From positions 239,664 through 303,663 of the forward strand of contig NZ_JBBYXL010000009.1 in the NCBI RefSeq assembly GCF_039655865.1: DNA of 64,000 bases. Direction: 5' to 3'. A program made the translations under genes and the position numbers. Below, piece after piece: positions 17,713 to 27,207 of the stretch (the first letter of the stretch is position 1; every line of letters starts with the position of its first letter). This DNA comes from Prosthecobacter sp. SYSU 5D2 (GTDB lineage Bacteria; Verrucomicrobiota; Verrucomicrobiia; Verrucomicrobiales; Verrucomicrobiaceae). The notes beneath the pieces are model-generated. The model did not search any database. It worked only from the letters and a program-made list of their open reading frames with translations, and was not told the DNA's origin.

Positions 17713-18815
17713 TCAGCGGAAAACTTGAAGGTCGTGATATGCAGGTAAGGCTCCCCTGGACGCACGACGGCACTGGGAAACTGGGGCTTGTTGGGGCTGT
17801 CCGGATACTTTTGGGTCTCCAGGCAGAAGCCATGGCGGGATTCATAAACGTGGCCGGCTTTGCCTTTGACGCCTTTGACGTGGTTGGCCGTGTAGAGCTG
17901 CACGCCAGGGTCGGTGGTCAGGACTTCCATGACGCGGCCGCTTTTGGGGTCTTTGACCCGGGCTGCCAGCTTTTCGCCACTGCCGGCCAGCACGTAGTTG
18001 TGATCATAACCTTTTCCCTGAAGCAGGGGTTTGAAAGCAGCGGAGATGCGCGCGCCGATGAGCTGTGGGCGGGTGAAGTCCAGGGGCGTGTCCAGCACAC
18101 TTTCGATCTCGCCCGTGGGGATCAGGGAATCGTCCGTCGGGGTGTAGTTTTCCGCCGGGATGGTCAGCTCATGGCCCAGGATGTCGCCACTGCCCTCCCC
18201 CGCCAGATTGAAATAGCTATGATTGGTGAGATTCACGACGGTGGGCTTGTCAGTGGTGGCACGGTATTCGATGCGCAGGGCATTGTCGGCCGTCAGGCTG
18301 TAAGTGACGGTGCAATCCAGCTTTCCAGGGAAGCCTTCCTCGCCATCGGCACTGGTGTAGGCCAGCTCCACGGCATTGCGCTCCTCAAGGGTGCGGGCCA
18401 GCCAGACTTTTTTATCAAAAGCCTCCCGCCCGCCATGGATGTGATTTTTTCCAGAATTGGCCGTCACTTCATAGGTTGTGCCGTCAATTTCGAAGGAGGC
18501 GCCGCCGATGCGGTTGGCATAACGGCCGGTGATGCAGCCGAAGTGCGGATGCTTGCCCAGATAGGGCTCCAGGCTGTCGAAACCGAGCACCACATCTGCC
18601 AGGGCTCCTGTTTTGTCAGGCACTTTCAATGAGACAAGAATGCCCCCGTAATTCATGATCCGGGCCTCCATGCCCTTTTCATTGGTCAGGGTGAAAAGCC
18701 GGACCTCCTGACCGGCGGCCGTTTTACCCCAGACTTCGGAAGTGACAGAAGCGGCGACGGGCAAAGATGAGTGCATAAATGCGAATGCGACAGCAAGCAG
18801 GACGCAGCGTGACAT
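17709..18815 (-). CDS. galM: Aldose 1-epimerase (galactose mutarotase), exported
   Basis: 368 residues from MSRCVLLAVAFAFMHSSLPV, a signal peptide; the open frame continues upstream to 18950 but lacks family resemblance there. Core motifs are LTNEKGMEARIMNYGGILVS, DVVLGFDSLEPYLGKHPHFG, GRYANRIGGASF, NHIHGGREAFDKKVW, the catalytic-His motif NLTNHSYFNLAGEG, DHNYVL and a GFCLETQKYPDSPN end. The exported form suggests action in the periplasm on sugars from polysaccharide breakdown. It overlaps the PP2C gene by 4 bases. Confidence 0.93.
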   Translation of the reverse strand: MSRCVLLAVAFAFMHSSLPVAASVTSEVWGKTAAGQEVRLFTLTNEKGMEARIMNYGGILVSLKVPDKTGALADVVLGFDSLEPYLGKHPHFGCITGRYANRIGGASFEIDGTTYEVTANSGKNHIHGGREAFDKKVWLARTLEERNAVELAYTSADGEEGFPGKLDCTVTYSLTADNALRIEYRATTDKPTVVNLTNHSYFNLAGEGSGDILGHELTIPAENYTPTDDSLIPTGEIESVLDTPLDFTRPQLIGARISAAFKPLLQGKGYDHNYVLAGSGEKLAARVKDPKSGRVMEVLTTDPGVQLYTANHVKGVKGKAGHVYESRHGFCLETQKYPDSPNKPQFPSAVVRPGEPYLHITTFKFSAE

Positions 18816-19265
18816 GGTGAAAAAGAGGCGGTTGGGTGGCGGCTTTTCAGTGTGGCGGCTGCCACCGTCCTGCGCAAGGCATGATTCCAATGCTGATTTC
18901 GACTGTGAAAAGCTTCTACGCGGATGGGATTTACGATAGTTTAAATGCACAAATTCGGCCTCAAACAGGCGTTATGCCTTTTCACTCCCGCTAATGTCAT
19001 CTTCAATCCCTCTCAGTCCAGGAGTCTTGGAGTTCATTACCAAGGCTTTACAAGATCATCATCAGCCGTTATTCCCCCGTGCGGCTGGAGTTAACTGCCC
19101 TGCCCATACTCCCTGGAGGGCCGGTATCCCCGGCCTCACACGGCGTTTGTTCTTTGCCCCCAACTGCGAGTTTCCTCCTCTGCTTTGATCCCCCCCCCTC
19201 TCATCTCAGCCCTCCGGCTCCATTACCCTCCGCACCTGTTCTCAGACCGCGCAGGCATCAGACGG
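18816..19265. other. Intergenic region upstream of the second TonB-dependent receptor
   Basis: About 450 bases between divergent genes. It holds a hairpin at 19116-19137 (GGCCGG pairing with CCGGCC around TATCC) whose minus-strand reading, GTGTGAGGCCG..., resembles the dispersed hairpin repeat at 27131 and 33348. No supported ORF was seen. Confidence 0.45.
19116..19137 (-). repeat. Hairpin related to the dispersed double-hairpin repeat
   Basis: The plus strand has GAGGGCCGG, TATCC, CCGGCCTC. Read on the minus strand it starts GTGTGAGGCCG, as do the copies at 27131-27185 and 33348-33403, but the remainder diverges. Confidence 0.45.
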
Positions 19266-21188
19266 ATGCTGCTGCTCATGTTCTTCCTGACTGGCAGCAG
19301 CCTGGCTCAGGGCCAGAGCATCGCTGAAAGCCTGGCGGATCTGAGCATTGAGCAGTTGCTCAGTGAACCGGTGAATTCGGTGACCAAAAGGACGACACGG
19401 CAGTTTGACTCACCGGCCGCCATCACCGTGCTGACCCACGATGACCTGCAGCGGTCCGGAGCGACGAGCGTGCCCGATGCGCTACGGCTCGTGCCCGGCA
19501 TGAATGTCGGAGCGGTGAATGCGAGCCAGTACGCCGTCTCGGCCCGCGGATTTAATACGGTCTTTGCCAACAAGATGCTGGTGCTGGTGGACGGGCGCGC
19601 GGTTTACAACTCCATGTTTGCCGGGGTGTTTTGGGATCTCCAGCAGCCGGTGATGGAGGACCTGGAGCGCATTGAGGTCATCCGCGGACCAGGTGCGGCC
19701 ATCTGGGGGGCCAATGCGATGAACGGCGTGATCAACATCGTCAGCCGCAGTGCGCGCGACACGCAGGGCGGTCTGGCCTACCTGGGAGGCGGCAATGTGC
19801 AGCGGACGATGGCTGGAGGCCGCTATGGGGGAGTGATCGGCGATGACCTCTACTACCGCATTTTCGCCACGGAACAGAGCCGCGATGACTACCTGCTGGC
19901 GGACGGCAAATCCGCCGAGGACGGCTGGCGCTCCTGGCACAGCGGCTTCCGGCTGGACAAATACGCCGATGCGGACACCCACCTGACCTGGCAGGCGGAT
20001 GCCACGGTGCTGGACCTGGATAACGGCACCTCGGACGGCTACAACGTCAACAGCCTGGCCCGCTGGAACAAGGAGCTATCCTCCCGGTCCCGGCTGGAGC
20101 TTCAGGTCTATTATGACCGCATCCACCGCAATGACCCCCTGCGCGCGCTTTACAGCGGAGACACCTTTGACTTTGCCTTCCAGCACATCTTCGGCCTGGG
20201 TCTGCATCATGACATCACCTGGGGGGTGGGCTACCGTTTTGTGAGCAATTCTGTGGAGGACATTGCACCGAACGTGGCCATCCGGGAAAGCAGCTTTGAC
20301 CGGAATCTGTACAGCCTGTTTGTGCAGGATGAGTGGCAGATGCTGCCGGACCGGCTCACCGCCACGATCGGGGCGCGGCTGGAACACAATGATTTCACGG
20401 GGCTGGAATTTCAGCCGAACCTGAGGCTGCTCTTCAAACCGACGGAGAAGCAGACGCTGTGGGCGGCCGTTTCCCGTGCCGTGCGCACGCCTTCAGCCCT
20501 GGAGGCCATGGATGTCTTTGTGGTGGACTTTGCCCCTCCCTTTGCCGGCCCAGGCGGGCTGTATGTGCCACGGGTGGTGGGCAATGAAGACCCCCGGGCG
20601 GAGGTCCTGTGGGCTTATGAGATGGGCTACCGCATCCAGCCCCATGAGCGCCTCATCATTGATGCCTCCGCCTTTTATAATGATTACTCCGAGCTCATCG
20701 GCCTTTATGGGGTGAACCGGCTCATTCCCGGCGTGCCTGTGGGCACGGCGGAACTGCCTTTTGACAATGTCATGAGCGCAGAAACCTACGGCGGGGAAAT
20801 TTCTGTCACCGTCACTCCCACGGATGCCTGGCGCCTGAGCGCCAGTTACTCGCTGCTTTTTGCCAACTTTCATGGGGCGGCCGCTGCCAGGCCGGATGTG
20901 CAGGAGAGGTCCGTTCCCACGCAGCAGGCCGTCCTGCGCTCCTCCTATGATTTCTCCCCGCGTCTGAGCCTGGATGTACAGGTGCGGTATGTGGACCAGA
21001 TTGAAACGGTGCCTGCCTATGCCACTGCAGATCTACGGCTGCTCTACCGGGTGACGGAACGGCTGGATGTCTCCATTGTCGGTCAGAATCTCTTCTCGGA
21101 TCATCAGGTCGAGCAGCGGCCTCTGCCAGTGACCCTGACCTCCACGGTGCCCCGCGGGATCTATGGAAAGGTGACCTGGCGCTTTTAA
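19266..21188 (+). CDS. TonB-dependent receptor heading a signalling operon
   Basis: 640 residues from MLLLMFFLTGSSLAQGQS, a signal peptide; an in-frame TTG at 19185 would add 27 residues. The plug opens ESLADLSIEQLLSEPVNSVT, with TRQFDSPAAITVLTHDDLQR, PDALRLVPGMNVG and IEVIRGPGAAIWGANAMNGV, a pattern of vitamin- or iron-complex receptors common in multigene sensory loci. The barrel ends VPRGIYGKVTWRF with a terminal Phe. A YfiR-like gene follows 6 bases later, and two kinases follow that. Ligand unknown. Confidence 0.92.
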   Translation: MLLLMFFLTGSSLAQGQSIAESLADLSIEQLLSEPVNSVTKRTTRQFDSPAAITVLTHDDLQRSGATSVPDALRLVPGMNVGAVNASQYAVSARGFNTVFANKMLVLVDGRAVYNSMFAGVFWDLQQPVMEDLERIEVIRGPGAAIWGANAMNGVINIVSRSARDTQGGLAYLGGGNVQRTMAGGRYGGVIGDDLYYRIFATEQSRDDYLLADGKSAEDGWRSWHSGFRLDKYADADTHLTWQADATVLDLDNGTSDGYNVNSLARWNKELSSRSRLELQVYYDRIHRNDPLRALYSGDTFDFAFQHIFGLGLHHDITWGVGYRFVSNSVEDIAPNVAIRESSFDRNLYSLFVQDEWQMLPDRLTATIGARLEHNDFTGLEFQPNLRLLFKPTEKQTLWAAVSRAVRTPSALEAMDVFVVDFAPPFAGPGGLYVPRVVGNEDPRAEVLWAYEMGYRIQPHERLIIDASAFYNDYSELIGLYGVNRLIPGVPVGTAELPFDNVMSAETYGGEISVTVTPTDAWRLSASYSLLFANFHGAAAARPDVQERSVPTQQAVLRSSYDFSPRLSLDVQVRYVDQIETVPAYATADLRLLYRVTERLDVSIVGQNLFSDHQVEQRPLPVTLTSTVPRGIYGKVTWRF

Positions 21189-21194
21189 GCTGAC

Positions 21195-21782
21195 ATGTCT
21201 TCCCCCCGCCAGATGCCATCCGTAAATGCTCCCGCCAACAGGCGGCGTGTGCTGGCGTGGCTGGCCCTGCTGGCGGTGCCGGCAGGTGTGGTGCCCGCAG
21301 CCGGGGCGGTCACGAAAGAGCATCAGATCAAGGCGGCTTTCCTGTATAACTTCACCAAGTTCATCACCTGGCCCGCCCAGCGTCCAGGCAGGCCGGAGCC
21401 GGTCTTTGTCATCGGCATTCTGGGCCGCAATCCCTTTGGCACGGAGCTGGAGAACATCGCACGGGGCCGCAAGGTGAGCGGCCTGCCGCTGCAGATCCGT
21501 TACCTGAAATCAGTCAACGAGGCTCCGGGGGTGGACCTGCTGTTTGTCGCCTCCGGGGAGGAGGCGCTCCTGGGGACATCTTTGTCCGCATTGCATGAGG
21601 CCTCCGTTCTCACGGTGGGAGAATCCGCCTCCTTTGCCAAACTGGGCGGCATCATCAATTTCCGCATGGTGGAGGACAAGATCCGCTTTGAGATCTACCG
21701 CGACGCAGGCGCACGCGCGCGGTTAAAGATCAGCCCGCAATTGCTTAAACTCGCCATCACCGCCCGCAAGGACAAGTCATGA
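21195..21782 (+). CDS. YfiR-like periplasmic protein (DUF4154)
   Basis: 195 residues. After an Arg-rich start, a signal segment (VLAWLALLAVPAGVVPAAGA) leads into TKEHQIKAAFLYNFTKFITWP, the diagnostic opening of the YfiR family. FVIGILGRNPFG, ARGRKVSGLPLQIRYLKSV, LLFVASGEEALL and INFRMVEDKIRFEI follow, ending in the family's LKISPQLLKLA. In Pseudomonas, YfiR is a periplasmic repressor of the CHASE8 diguanylate cyclase YfiN. Here its stop overlaps the ATG of a CHASE8-type kinase by 4 bases, so a similar input role is likely. Confidence 0.88.
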   Translation: MSSPRQMPSVNAPANRRRVLAWLALLAVPAGVVPAAGAVTKEHQIKAAFLYNFTKFITWPAQRPGRPEPVFVIGILGRNPFGTELENIARGRKVSGLPLQIRYLKSVNEAPGVDLLFVASGEEALLGTSLSALHEASVLTVGESASFAKLGGIINFRMVEDKIRFEIYRDAGARARLKISPQLLKLAITARKDKS

Positions 21783-23785
21783 AACCGGCCGTCCTTCCAT
21801 TTTTGAATGATGTGCCGATCAAGCGGAAGCTGACGATCCTCATCATGGTCATCAGCTCGGCCGCGCTGCTGCTGGCCTGCGCGGCCATTCTGCTGCATGA
21901 GCGGCATGCCTTCAGGGAGACCATGGCCCGGGACCTGGAAATCATCGCGGACACCTTTGATGACAACGTCGCCTCCGGCCTGGCCTTCAATGATCCGGAA
22001 TCCATTGCGCAGACACTGAAAACGCTAAAGGCCAACCCGACCATCATGGCAGCCTGCGTGTACGATGAAAACAGACAGCGCGTCGCCGAATACCTGCGCT
22101 CTGACATGCAAGGCCACTTCCCTTTTGATGAAAGCCAGCCCACCGGCCAGCACTTTCACGATGACCGGCTGGACACTCATCAGGACATCACCCTGGACGG
22201 GGAGACCATTGGCTCCGTTTACATCGCAGCGGATCTCACCGCCATCACCTACCGGCTGCAACGCTCAGCCACCATCATTTTCATCGTCATCTGCGGGGCA
22301 CTGCTGCTGGCCTTTTTCCTTTCCACCTCCCTGCAAAAAATCATTTCCGGCCCCATCACGCATCTGGCCGAAGTGGCCAGCACTGTGGCCGCCGAAAAGG
22401 ACTATTCCGTGCGGGCCGTGAAACAGAGCGAGGATGAACTCGGCAGTCTCATTGATGCCTTCAATGAAATGCTCAGCCAGATCCAGCAGCAGGACTCTGC
22501 CCTGCAAATGGCCCGCGACAACCTGGAGACCCGGGTGCAGGAGCGTACCCGCGAACTGGCGCGCTCCCTCTCCCTGCTGAACGCCACCCTGGATTCCACC
22601 GCAGACGGCATCATCGCCTTCCAGTTCACCGGTGAGATCGTCTGTTACAACAGCCAGTTTGCCGACATGTGGGAAGTCCCAAAAACGATTTTGGAAAAGC
22701 CTGCCATGGAGGAGTTGCAGACCTGTCTGGCGGACAAAACAACCGATCCAGAGGCCTTCATTCAGCGGGCACGCGTGCAGGATGAGAAGCAGGCTTTTGA
22801 CATCATCCGCCTGAAATCCGGCCAGACCTTTGAGCGCTATGTGAAGCCTCAGCAGGTGGACGGGCGGCAGGTGGGACTGGTGGTCAATTTCCGCGACATC
22901 ACCGCGCGTGAGCATTCGGAAGCCAGCCTCGCGGAGGCCAATGCGCGTCTCTTCGCCACCTCCCGCCAGGCAGGCATGGCGGAGGTGGCCACCAGCATCC
23001 TGCATAATGTCGGCAACGTGCTGAACAGCGTCAGCGTCTCGGCGGAGGTGGTCTCCACCCGGGTGCAGCAGTTCCGCATCGGCAGTCTGCGCAGCCTGGG
23101 GGAACTGCTGCGCAAGCATGAAGCGGACCTGCCCGCCTTTCTCACCCAGGACCCGCAGGGGCGTGAGGTGCCTGCCTTTCTGCTGAAGCTGGTGAACCAC
23201 CTCGAAGAACCGCAGCAGGCCATCCTGGGAGAGCTGGAATCCCTGCGCAAAAACATTGAGCACATCAAGGAGATCGTCTCCATGCAGCAGAGCTACGCGC
23301 GTGGCTGCGGCGTGCTGGAGAGCCTCACCATGAGCGAACTCATCGAGGACGCCATCCGCATCAACGCCGCCGGTTTCACCCGCCACGAGCTGACCCTGAT
23401 CCGCGACATCCAGGATGACAGGCCGGTGCTGACGGACCGCCACAAAGTCCTGCAAATCCTGGTGAACCTGCTGGGCAATGCCAAGTATGCCGTCTCCCAT
23501 GCGCCCGGTGAGAAGCATGTCATCATCCGCGTGACCCGTGATGAAAAGGATGCCGTCCACATTGCCGTGACAGACAACGGCATCGGCATTGAGCCGGAAA
23601 ACCTGACGCGCATTTTCCAGCACGGTTTCACCACCAAAAAAGACGGTCACGGCTTCGGCCTGCACAGCGGCGCCCTGGCCGCCCGTGAGCTGGGCGGCAG
23701 GCTTACTGCCACCAGCGCAGGCCCAGGTCAGGGTGCCACTTTTGTCCTTGAACTGCCCCCCTCGTCGAAAGACCTCCCTCTCTAA
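21779..23785 (+). CDS. CHASE8-type sensor histidine kinase with HAMP and PAS
   Basis: 668 residues. Membrane segments at about 17-40 and 160-185 bracket a periplasmic CHASE8-like domain (LEIIADTFDDNVASGLAFND, ESIAQTLKTLKANPTIMAAC). A HAMP (ISGPITHLAEVASTVAAEKD), a coiled coil, a PAS-like domain (about 265-375) and a kinase core follow. The phospho-acceptor lies in SILHNVGNVLNSVSVSAEVV (His ~409), the HNVGN subtype. The ATPase domain shows NLLGNAKYAV, VTDNGIGIEPENL and KKDGHGFGLHSGALAARELGG. The YfiN sensory architecture is kept, but the usual GGDEF output is replaced by a histidine kinase. Confidence 0.9.
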   Translation: MKPAVLPFLNDVPIKRKLTILIMVISSAALLLACAAILLHERHAFRETMARDLEIIADTFDDNVASGLAFNDPESIAQTLKTLKANPTIMAACVYDENRQRVAEYLRSDMQGHFPFDESQPTGQHFHDDRLDTHQDITLDGETIGSVYIAADLTAITYRLQRSATIIFIVICGALLLAFFLSTSLQKIISGPITHLAEVASTVAAEKDYSVRAVKQSEDELGSLIDAFNEMLSQIQQQDSALQMARDNLETRVQERTRELARSLSLLNATLDSTADGIIAFQFTGEIVCYNSQFADMWEVPKTILEKPAMEELQTCLADKTTDPEAFIQRARVQDEKQAFDIIRLKSGQTFERYVKPQQVDGRQVGLVVNFRDITAREHSEASLAEANARLFATSRQAGMAEVATSILHNVGNVLNSVSVSAEVVSTRVQQFRIGSLRSLGELLRKHEADLPAFLTQDPQGREVPAFLLKLVNHLEEPQQAILGELESLRKNIEHIKEIVSMQQSYARGCGVLESLTMSELIEDAIRINAAGFTRHELTLIRDIQDDRPVLTDRHKVLQILVNLLGNAKYAVSHAPGEKHVIIRVTRDEKDAVHIAVTDNGIGIEPENLTRIFQHGFTTKKDGHGFGLHSGALAARELGGRLTATSAGPGQGATFVLELPPSSKDLPL

Positions 23786-23794
23786 CCCACCCCC

Positions 23795-25882
23795 ATGTCC
23801 CACCCCCAGCTCGTCCATCACAACCGGCGCATCCTCGTCATTGATGACAACATGGCCATCCATGCCGACTTCCGCAAGATCCTCGGTGCCCCGGCGGCGG
23901 CGGATGCGGAGCTGGACGCCTTTGAATCCAGGCTCTTCGGCGCACGGGAAAGTGCCTGGTTTGAGATAGACTGCGCCAGCCAGGGGGATGAGGGGCTGGA
24001 AAAAGTGCGGCAGTCCCTGGCCGCCGGCCAGCCTTATGCCCTGGCCTTTGTGGATGTCCGCATGCCGCCCGGATGGGACGGCATTGAAACGACCCGCCGC
24101 ATCTGGGAGGCCGATCCGCACCTGCAGATCGTCATCTGCACCGCGTACTCGGACTATTCCTGGGATGAGATGAACCAGCTGACCGCCCCCGGAGACCGCC
24201 TGCTCATCCTGAAAAAACCCTTCGATGCAATTGAGGTCCTGCAGCTTGCCAATGCCCTGACGGAGAAATGGCGGCTGGGCCAGGAGTCCCGAATGCTGCT
24301 GGGAAATCTGGACCGCCTCGTCCAGGAGCGCACGGCGGCCTTGCAGCAGGAAATGGAAGAGCGCCGTCGGCTGGAGGAGAAATTCCGCGACCAGGCCTCC
24401 CTGCTGGACAAAGCCCGTGATGCCATCCTGGTCCAGGATCTGGACCACCGCATCACCTACTGGAACCGCAGCGCGCAGCTCCTCTATGGATGGTCATCTG
24501 AGGAAGCCCTGGGGAAATCTGCCAGCGAGCTGCTCAAGCCCGCCGCACCTCGTTTTGCAGAAGCCACGGCAGCCGTTTTAAAAAATGGCGAATGGACGGG
24601 TGAGCTGGCCCAAAGCGCCCGCGATGGTAGCGACGTGCTGGTGGAAAGCCGGTGGACGCTGGTCCGCGATGCCGAAGGCCAGCCCCGGGCCGTGATGTGC
24701 ATCAATACGGACATCCTGGAAAAGAAGCGGATGGAAAGCCATTTCCTGCGCTCACAGCGCATCGAAAGCATCGGCACCCTGGCTGGGGGCATTGCTCATG
24801 ACCTTAACAACGTCCTGCTTCCCATCCTCCTCTCCATTGACCTGCTTCGCAGATCTGTGCAGGACCCCCACCTGCTTGGCATCCTTACCAGCATCGAGGG
24901 CAGCGCCAAACGCGGGGCCAGCATGGTGCAGCAGGTGCTCTCCTTTGCCCGCGGCATGGACGGGGAGCGCCACAAGCTGGATGCCCGCACCGTCATCCAG
25001 GACATCAGCCACTTCGTCCAGGAAGCTTTCCCCAAAAACATCGCCTTCCGCACGGAGATGGCGGGAGATCTGCCCGGATTCATGGGGGATGCCACCCAGG
25101 TGCATCAGGTGCTGCTGAACCTGTGCCTGAACGCGCGGGATGCCATGCCTGAAGGCGGCACACTGACGCTCCAGGCGCACACCGTCAGCCTGGAGGAAAC
25201 CGCCGCGCTGGCAGGGGCCAGCATCAAGGGCGGCGCCTACCTGGTCTTCCAGATCACCGATACAGGCACGGGCATCTCCGAAGAGGTGAAAGACAAGATC
25301 TTCGACCCGTTTTTTACCACCAAGGATTTCGGGAAAGGCACCGGACTGGGCCTGTCCACAGTGATGGCCATTGTGAAAAGCCATGGCGGCTTCATCACCG
25401 TGTCCAGCAAACCGGGCGATGGTACTTCGTTTCATGCGCACTTCCCTGCGGAGCCGCTCTCCAAAAGCCAGCCTGCACCAGCCCTCTCCACCGACCGGCC
25501 CCGCGGCCAGGGCCAGCTCATTCTTTTGGCGGATGATGAGGACAGCGTGCGCTTCATCACCCAGCAGACCCTTCAGGCCTACGGGTACCGCGTCCTGGCC
25601 GCTGCGGACGGCAGCGAGGCGGTGGCCCACTACGCGGAGCACCAGCAGGAGATTGACCTGGTGCTCACCGATATGATGATGCCCGTGATGGACGGCACGG
25701 AGACCATCAAGATCCTGAAAAAGATCAATCCGGCGGTGAAAATCATCGCCGCCAGCGGCTTCACCACCGATGCCGCCAAAGTGAGCGCCCTGGGAGCCAA
25801 TCATTACCTGCACAAGCCTTACAGCACCGCCACGCTGCTCAGTGTGCTTGAGCAGGTGCTCGCCAAACCGACGGCCTCATAG
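23795..25882 (+). CDS. Hybrid histidine kinase (REC-PAS-HisKA-HATPase-REC)
   Basis: 695 residues, 9 bases after the CHASE8 kinase. The N-terminal receiver has ILVIDDN and FVDVRMPPGWDG (phospho-Asp ~87) with LKKPFD. A coiled coil (about 165-200) and a PAS domain (about 205-310) follow, then the HisKA box IGTLAGGIAHDLNNVLLPIL with His ~335. HATPase shows NLCLNARDAMPEGG, ITDTGTGIS and GLGLSTVMAIVKSHGG. The C-terminal receiver has ILLADDEDSVR and LVLTDMMMPVMDG (Asp ~626). No membrane segment. It probably receives phosphate from the neighbouring kinase; no DNA-binding output is encoded nearby. Confidence 0.93.
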   Translation: MSHPQLVHHNRRILVIDDNMAIHADFRKILGAPAAADAELDAFESRLFGARESAWFEIDCASQGDEGLEKVRQSLAAGQPYALAFVDVRMPPGWDGIETTRRIWEADPHLQIVICTAYSDYSWDEMNQLTAPGDRLLILKKPFDAIEVLQLANALTEKWRLGQESRMLLGNLDRLVQERTAALQQEMEERRRLEEKFRDQASLLDKARDAILVQDLDHRITYWNRSAQLLYGWSSEEALGKSASELLKPAAPRFAEATAAVLKNGEWTGELAQSARDGSDVLVESRWTLVRDAEGQPRAVMCINTDILEKKRMESHFLRSQRIESIGTLAGGIAHDLNNVLLPILLSIDLLRRSVQDPHLLGILTSIEGSAKRGASMVQQVLSFARGMDGERHKLDARTVIQDISHFVQEAFPKNIAFRTEMAGDLPGFMGDATQVHQVLLNLCLNARDAMPEGGTLTLQAHTVSLEETAALAGASIKGGAYLVFQITDTGTGISEEVKDKIFDPFFTTKDFGKGTGLGLSTVMAIVKSHGGFITVSSKPGDGTSFHAHFPAEPLSKSQPAPALSTDRPRGQGQLILLADDEDSVRFITQQTLQAYGYRVLAAADGSEAVAHYAEHQQEIDLVLTDMMMPVMDGTETIKILKKINPAVKIIAASGFTTDAAKVSALGANHYLHKPYSTATLLSVLEQVLAKPTAS

Positions 25883-25900
25883 AAGAGCCGGGCACGCAGC

Positions 25901-26953
25901 CTATTCCGCATCCGCAGTGCCGGCTACGCCACCTGCGGCCTTTTCCAGCGCCTTCACGCGGGCGGAGAGCTGCGGCAGGCGGTTCACACTGGCCCAGCGG
26001 CGGCGTTCATCCATGACCGGCATGGCCGGAAAGCCCATGTAGGTGTCCTTCCCTGAAGGGATGTCTTTGGTCACGCCGCTGCGAGCGCCCAGGGTGACGA
26101 AGGAGCCGATGCTGACATGACCGGCCACACCGCACTGGGCCGCCATGACCACATAGTCTCCGATCACCGCGCTGCCTGCGATGGCACAGGCCGAGACGAT
26201 GATGCAATGCTTGCCAATGATGGCGTTGTGGCCGATCTGTACCAGGTTGTCAATTTTTGTACCTTCGCCGATCCAGGTGCGGCCAAAGCGTGCGCGGTCC
26301 ACCATGGTCCCGGCACCGATCTCCACATCGTTGTCAATCTGGACAATGCCCGCCTGGCGCACCTTGCGATGCCGGCCCTTGTCAAATTCGTAGCCAAATC
26401 CGTCGCCGCCGATGACCACGCCGGAATGCAGGATCACCCGCTCGCCCAGCTCACAGGCTTCCTGAACCGTCACATTGGCAAACAGCTTGGACCCGGCACC
26501 GATGACGGCCTCCCGGCCCACATAACAACCCGCGCCAATTTCCGCCCCGTCGCCAATTTCAGCGCCAGCTTCGATGACCGCGCAGGCCCCCACGGAGATC
26601 TTGGTGAGGTCGGCTTTGACGCTCTCCGCGATGACGGCGGACGGGTGAATACCAGGCTCAAAAGGCAGCGCCTGGTAGCCATACGTATCCACCACCTTTT
26701 CAAAAGCATGGGACGGATTTTTCACTGCAATGCAGGCCACCTTATCCGGGCACTTGTCCAGTCCCTCCGGCACCAGCACAGCGGTGGCTTTGGTGGCCAT
26801 CAGCCTCTCCTTATAACGGGCATCGTAATAAAAGCTGAGGTCGCCTTCCTGAGCTTCGCGCAGGGAGGCAAAACCGGTGATGCGGGTCTCGGGGCTGCCG
26901 GACAGAAGCTGGCCTTCCAACAGTGCGGCCAATTCAGAAAGTGCGATGTTCAT
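25901..26953 (-). CDS. lpxD: UDP-3-O-acylglucosamine N-acyltransferase
   Basis: 350 residues from MNIALSELAALLEGQ; a GTG at 26965 would add four residues. It adds the N-linked acyl chain in lipid A synthesis. Features: the N-terminal uridine-binding domain (GFASLREAQEGDLSFYYD), then a left-handed beta helix of hexapeptide repeats (about 105-290) with HSGVVIGGDGFGYEFDKGRH, KIDNLVQIGHNAIIGKHCII (catalytic His) and GARSGVTKDIPSG. A C-terminal coiled helix follows. It implies a lipopolysaccharide-bearing outer membrane. No fabZ or lpxA is adjacent. Confidence 0.96.
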   Translation of the reverse strand: MNIALSELAALLEGQLLSGSPETRITGFASLREAQEGDLSFYYDARYKERLMATKATAVLVPEGLDKCPDKVACIAVKNPSHAFEKVVDTYGYQALPFEPGIHPSAVIAESVKADLTKISVGACAVIEAGAEIGDGAEIGAGCYVGREAVIGAGSKLFANVTVQEACELGERVILHSGVVIGGDGFGYEFDKGRHRKVRQAGIVQIDNDVEIGAGTMVDRARFGRTWIGEGTKIDNLVQIGHNAIIGKHCIIVSACAIAGSAVIGDYVVMAAQCGVAGHVSIGSFVTLGARSGVTKDIPSGKDTYMGFPAMPVMDERRRWASVNRLPQLSARVKALEKAAGGVAGTADAE

Positions 26954-27130
26954 GAGGCCCGCCACCTGTCACAATTTCCGCTCAAAGGCGAGGGAAGAGT
27001 TTCAGGAAACGGGATTTGGATTCTCCTGGAGCGCCCGCGTCTCGCGGGCTGTTTTCTGCGTCCTCGCGGAAAACCGTTGTCCGGTGCACCTGACTCGATT
27101 GAATGGACGCAGTGAGAGCAAGCGACGCCT

Positions 27131-27185
27131 CAAGGAATGAGGCCATCCTGGCCTCAGCTGAGGGCGGGACGCCCTCACACCTTGT
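27131..27185 (-). repeat. Dispersed double-hairpin repeat, copy 1
   Basis: This 55-base unit forms two adjacent hairpins (GAGGCCA/TGGCCTC at 27139-27155 and GAGGGCG/CGCCCTC at 27160-27176). Its reverse complement aligns over its whole length with the copy at 33348-33403. It lies between lpxD and bioB. Confidence 0.75.
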
Positions 27186-27207
27186 TCCGCCACTCACCTA
27201 TTGAGAA

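Noticed and set aside
22265..24448. 727-codon minus-strand ORF
   Set aside because: Lies fully antisense to the two histidine-kinase genes with clear domains; long only because of high GC codon bias.
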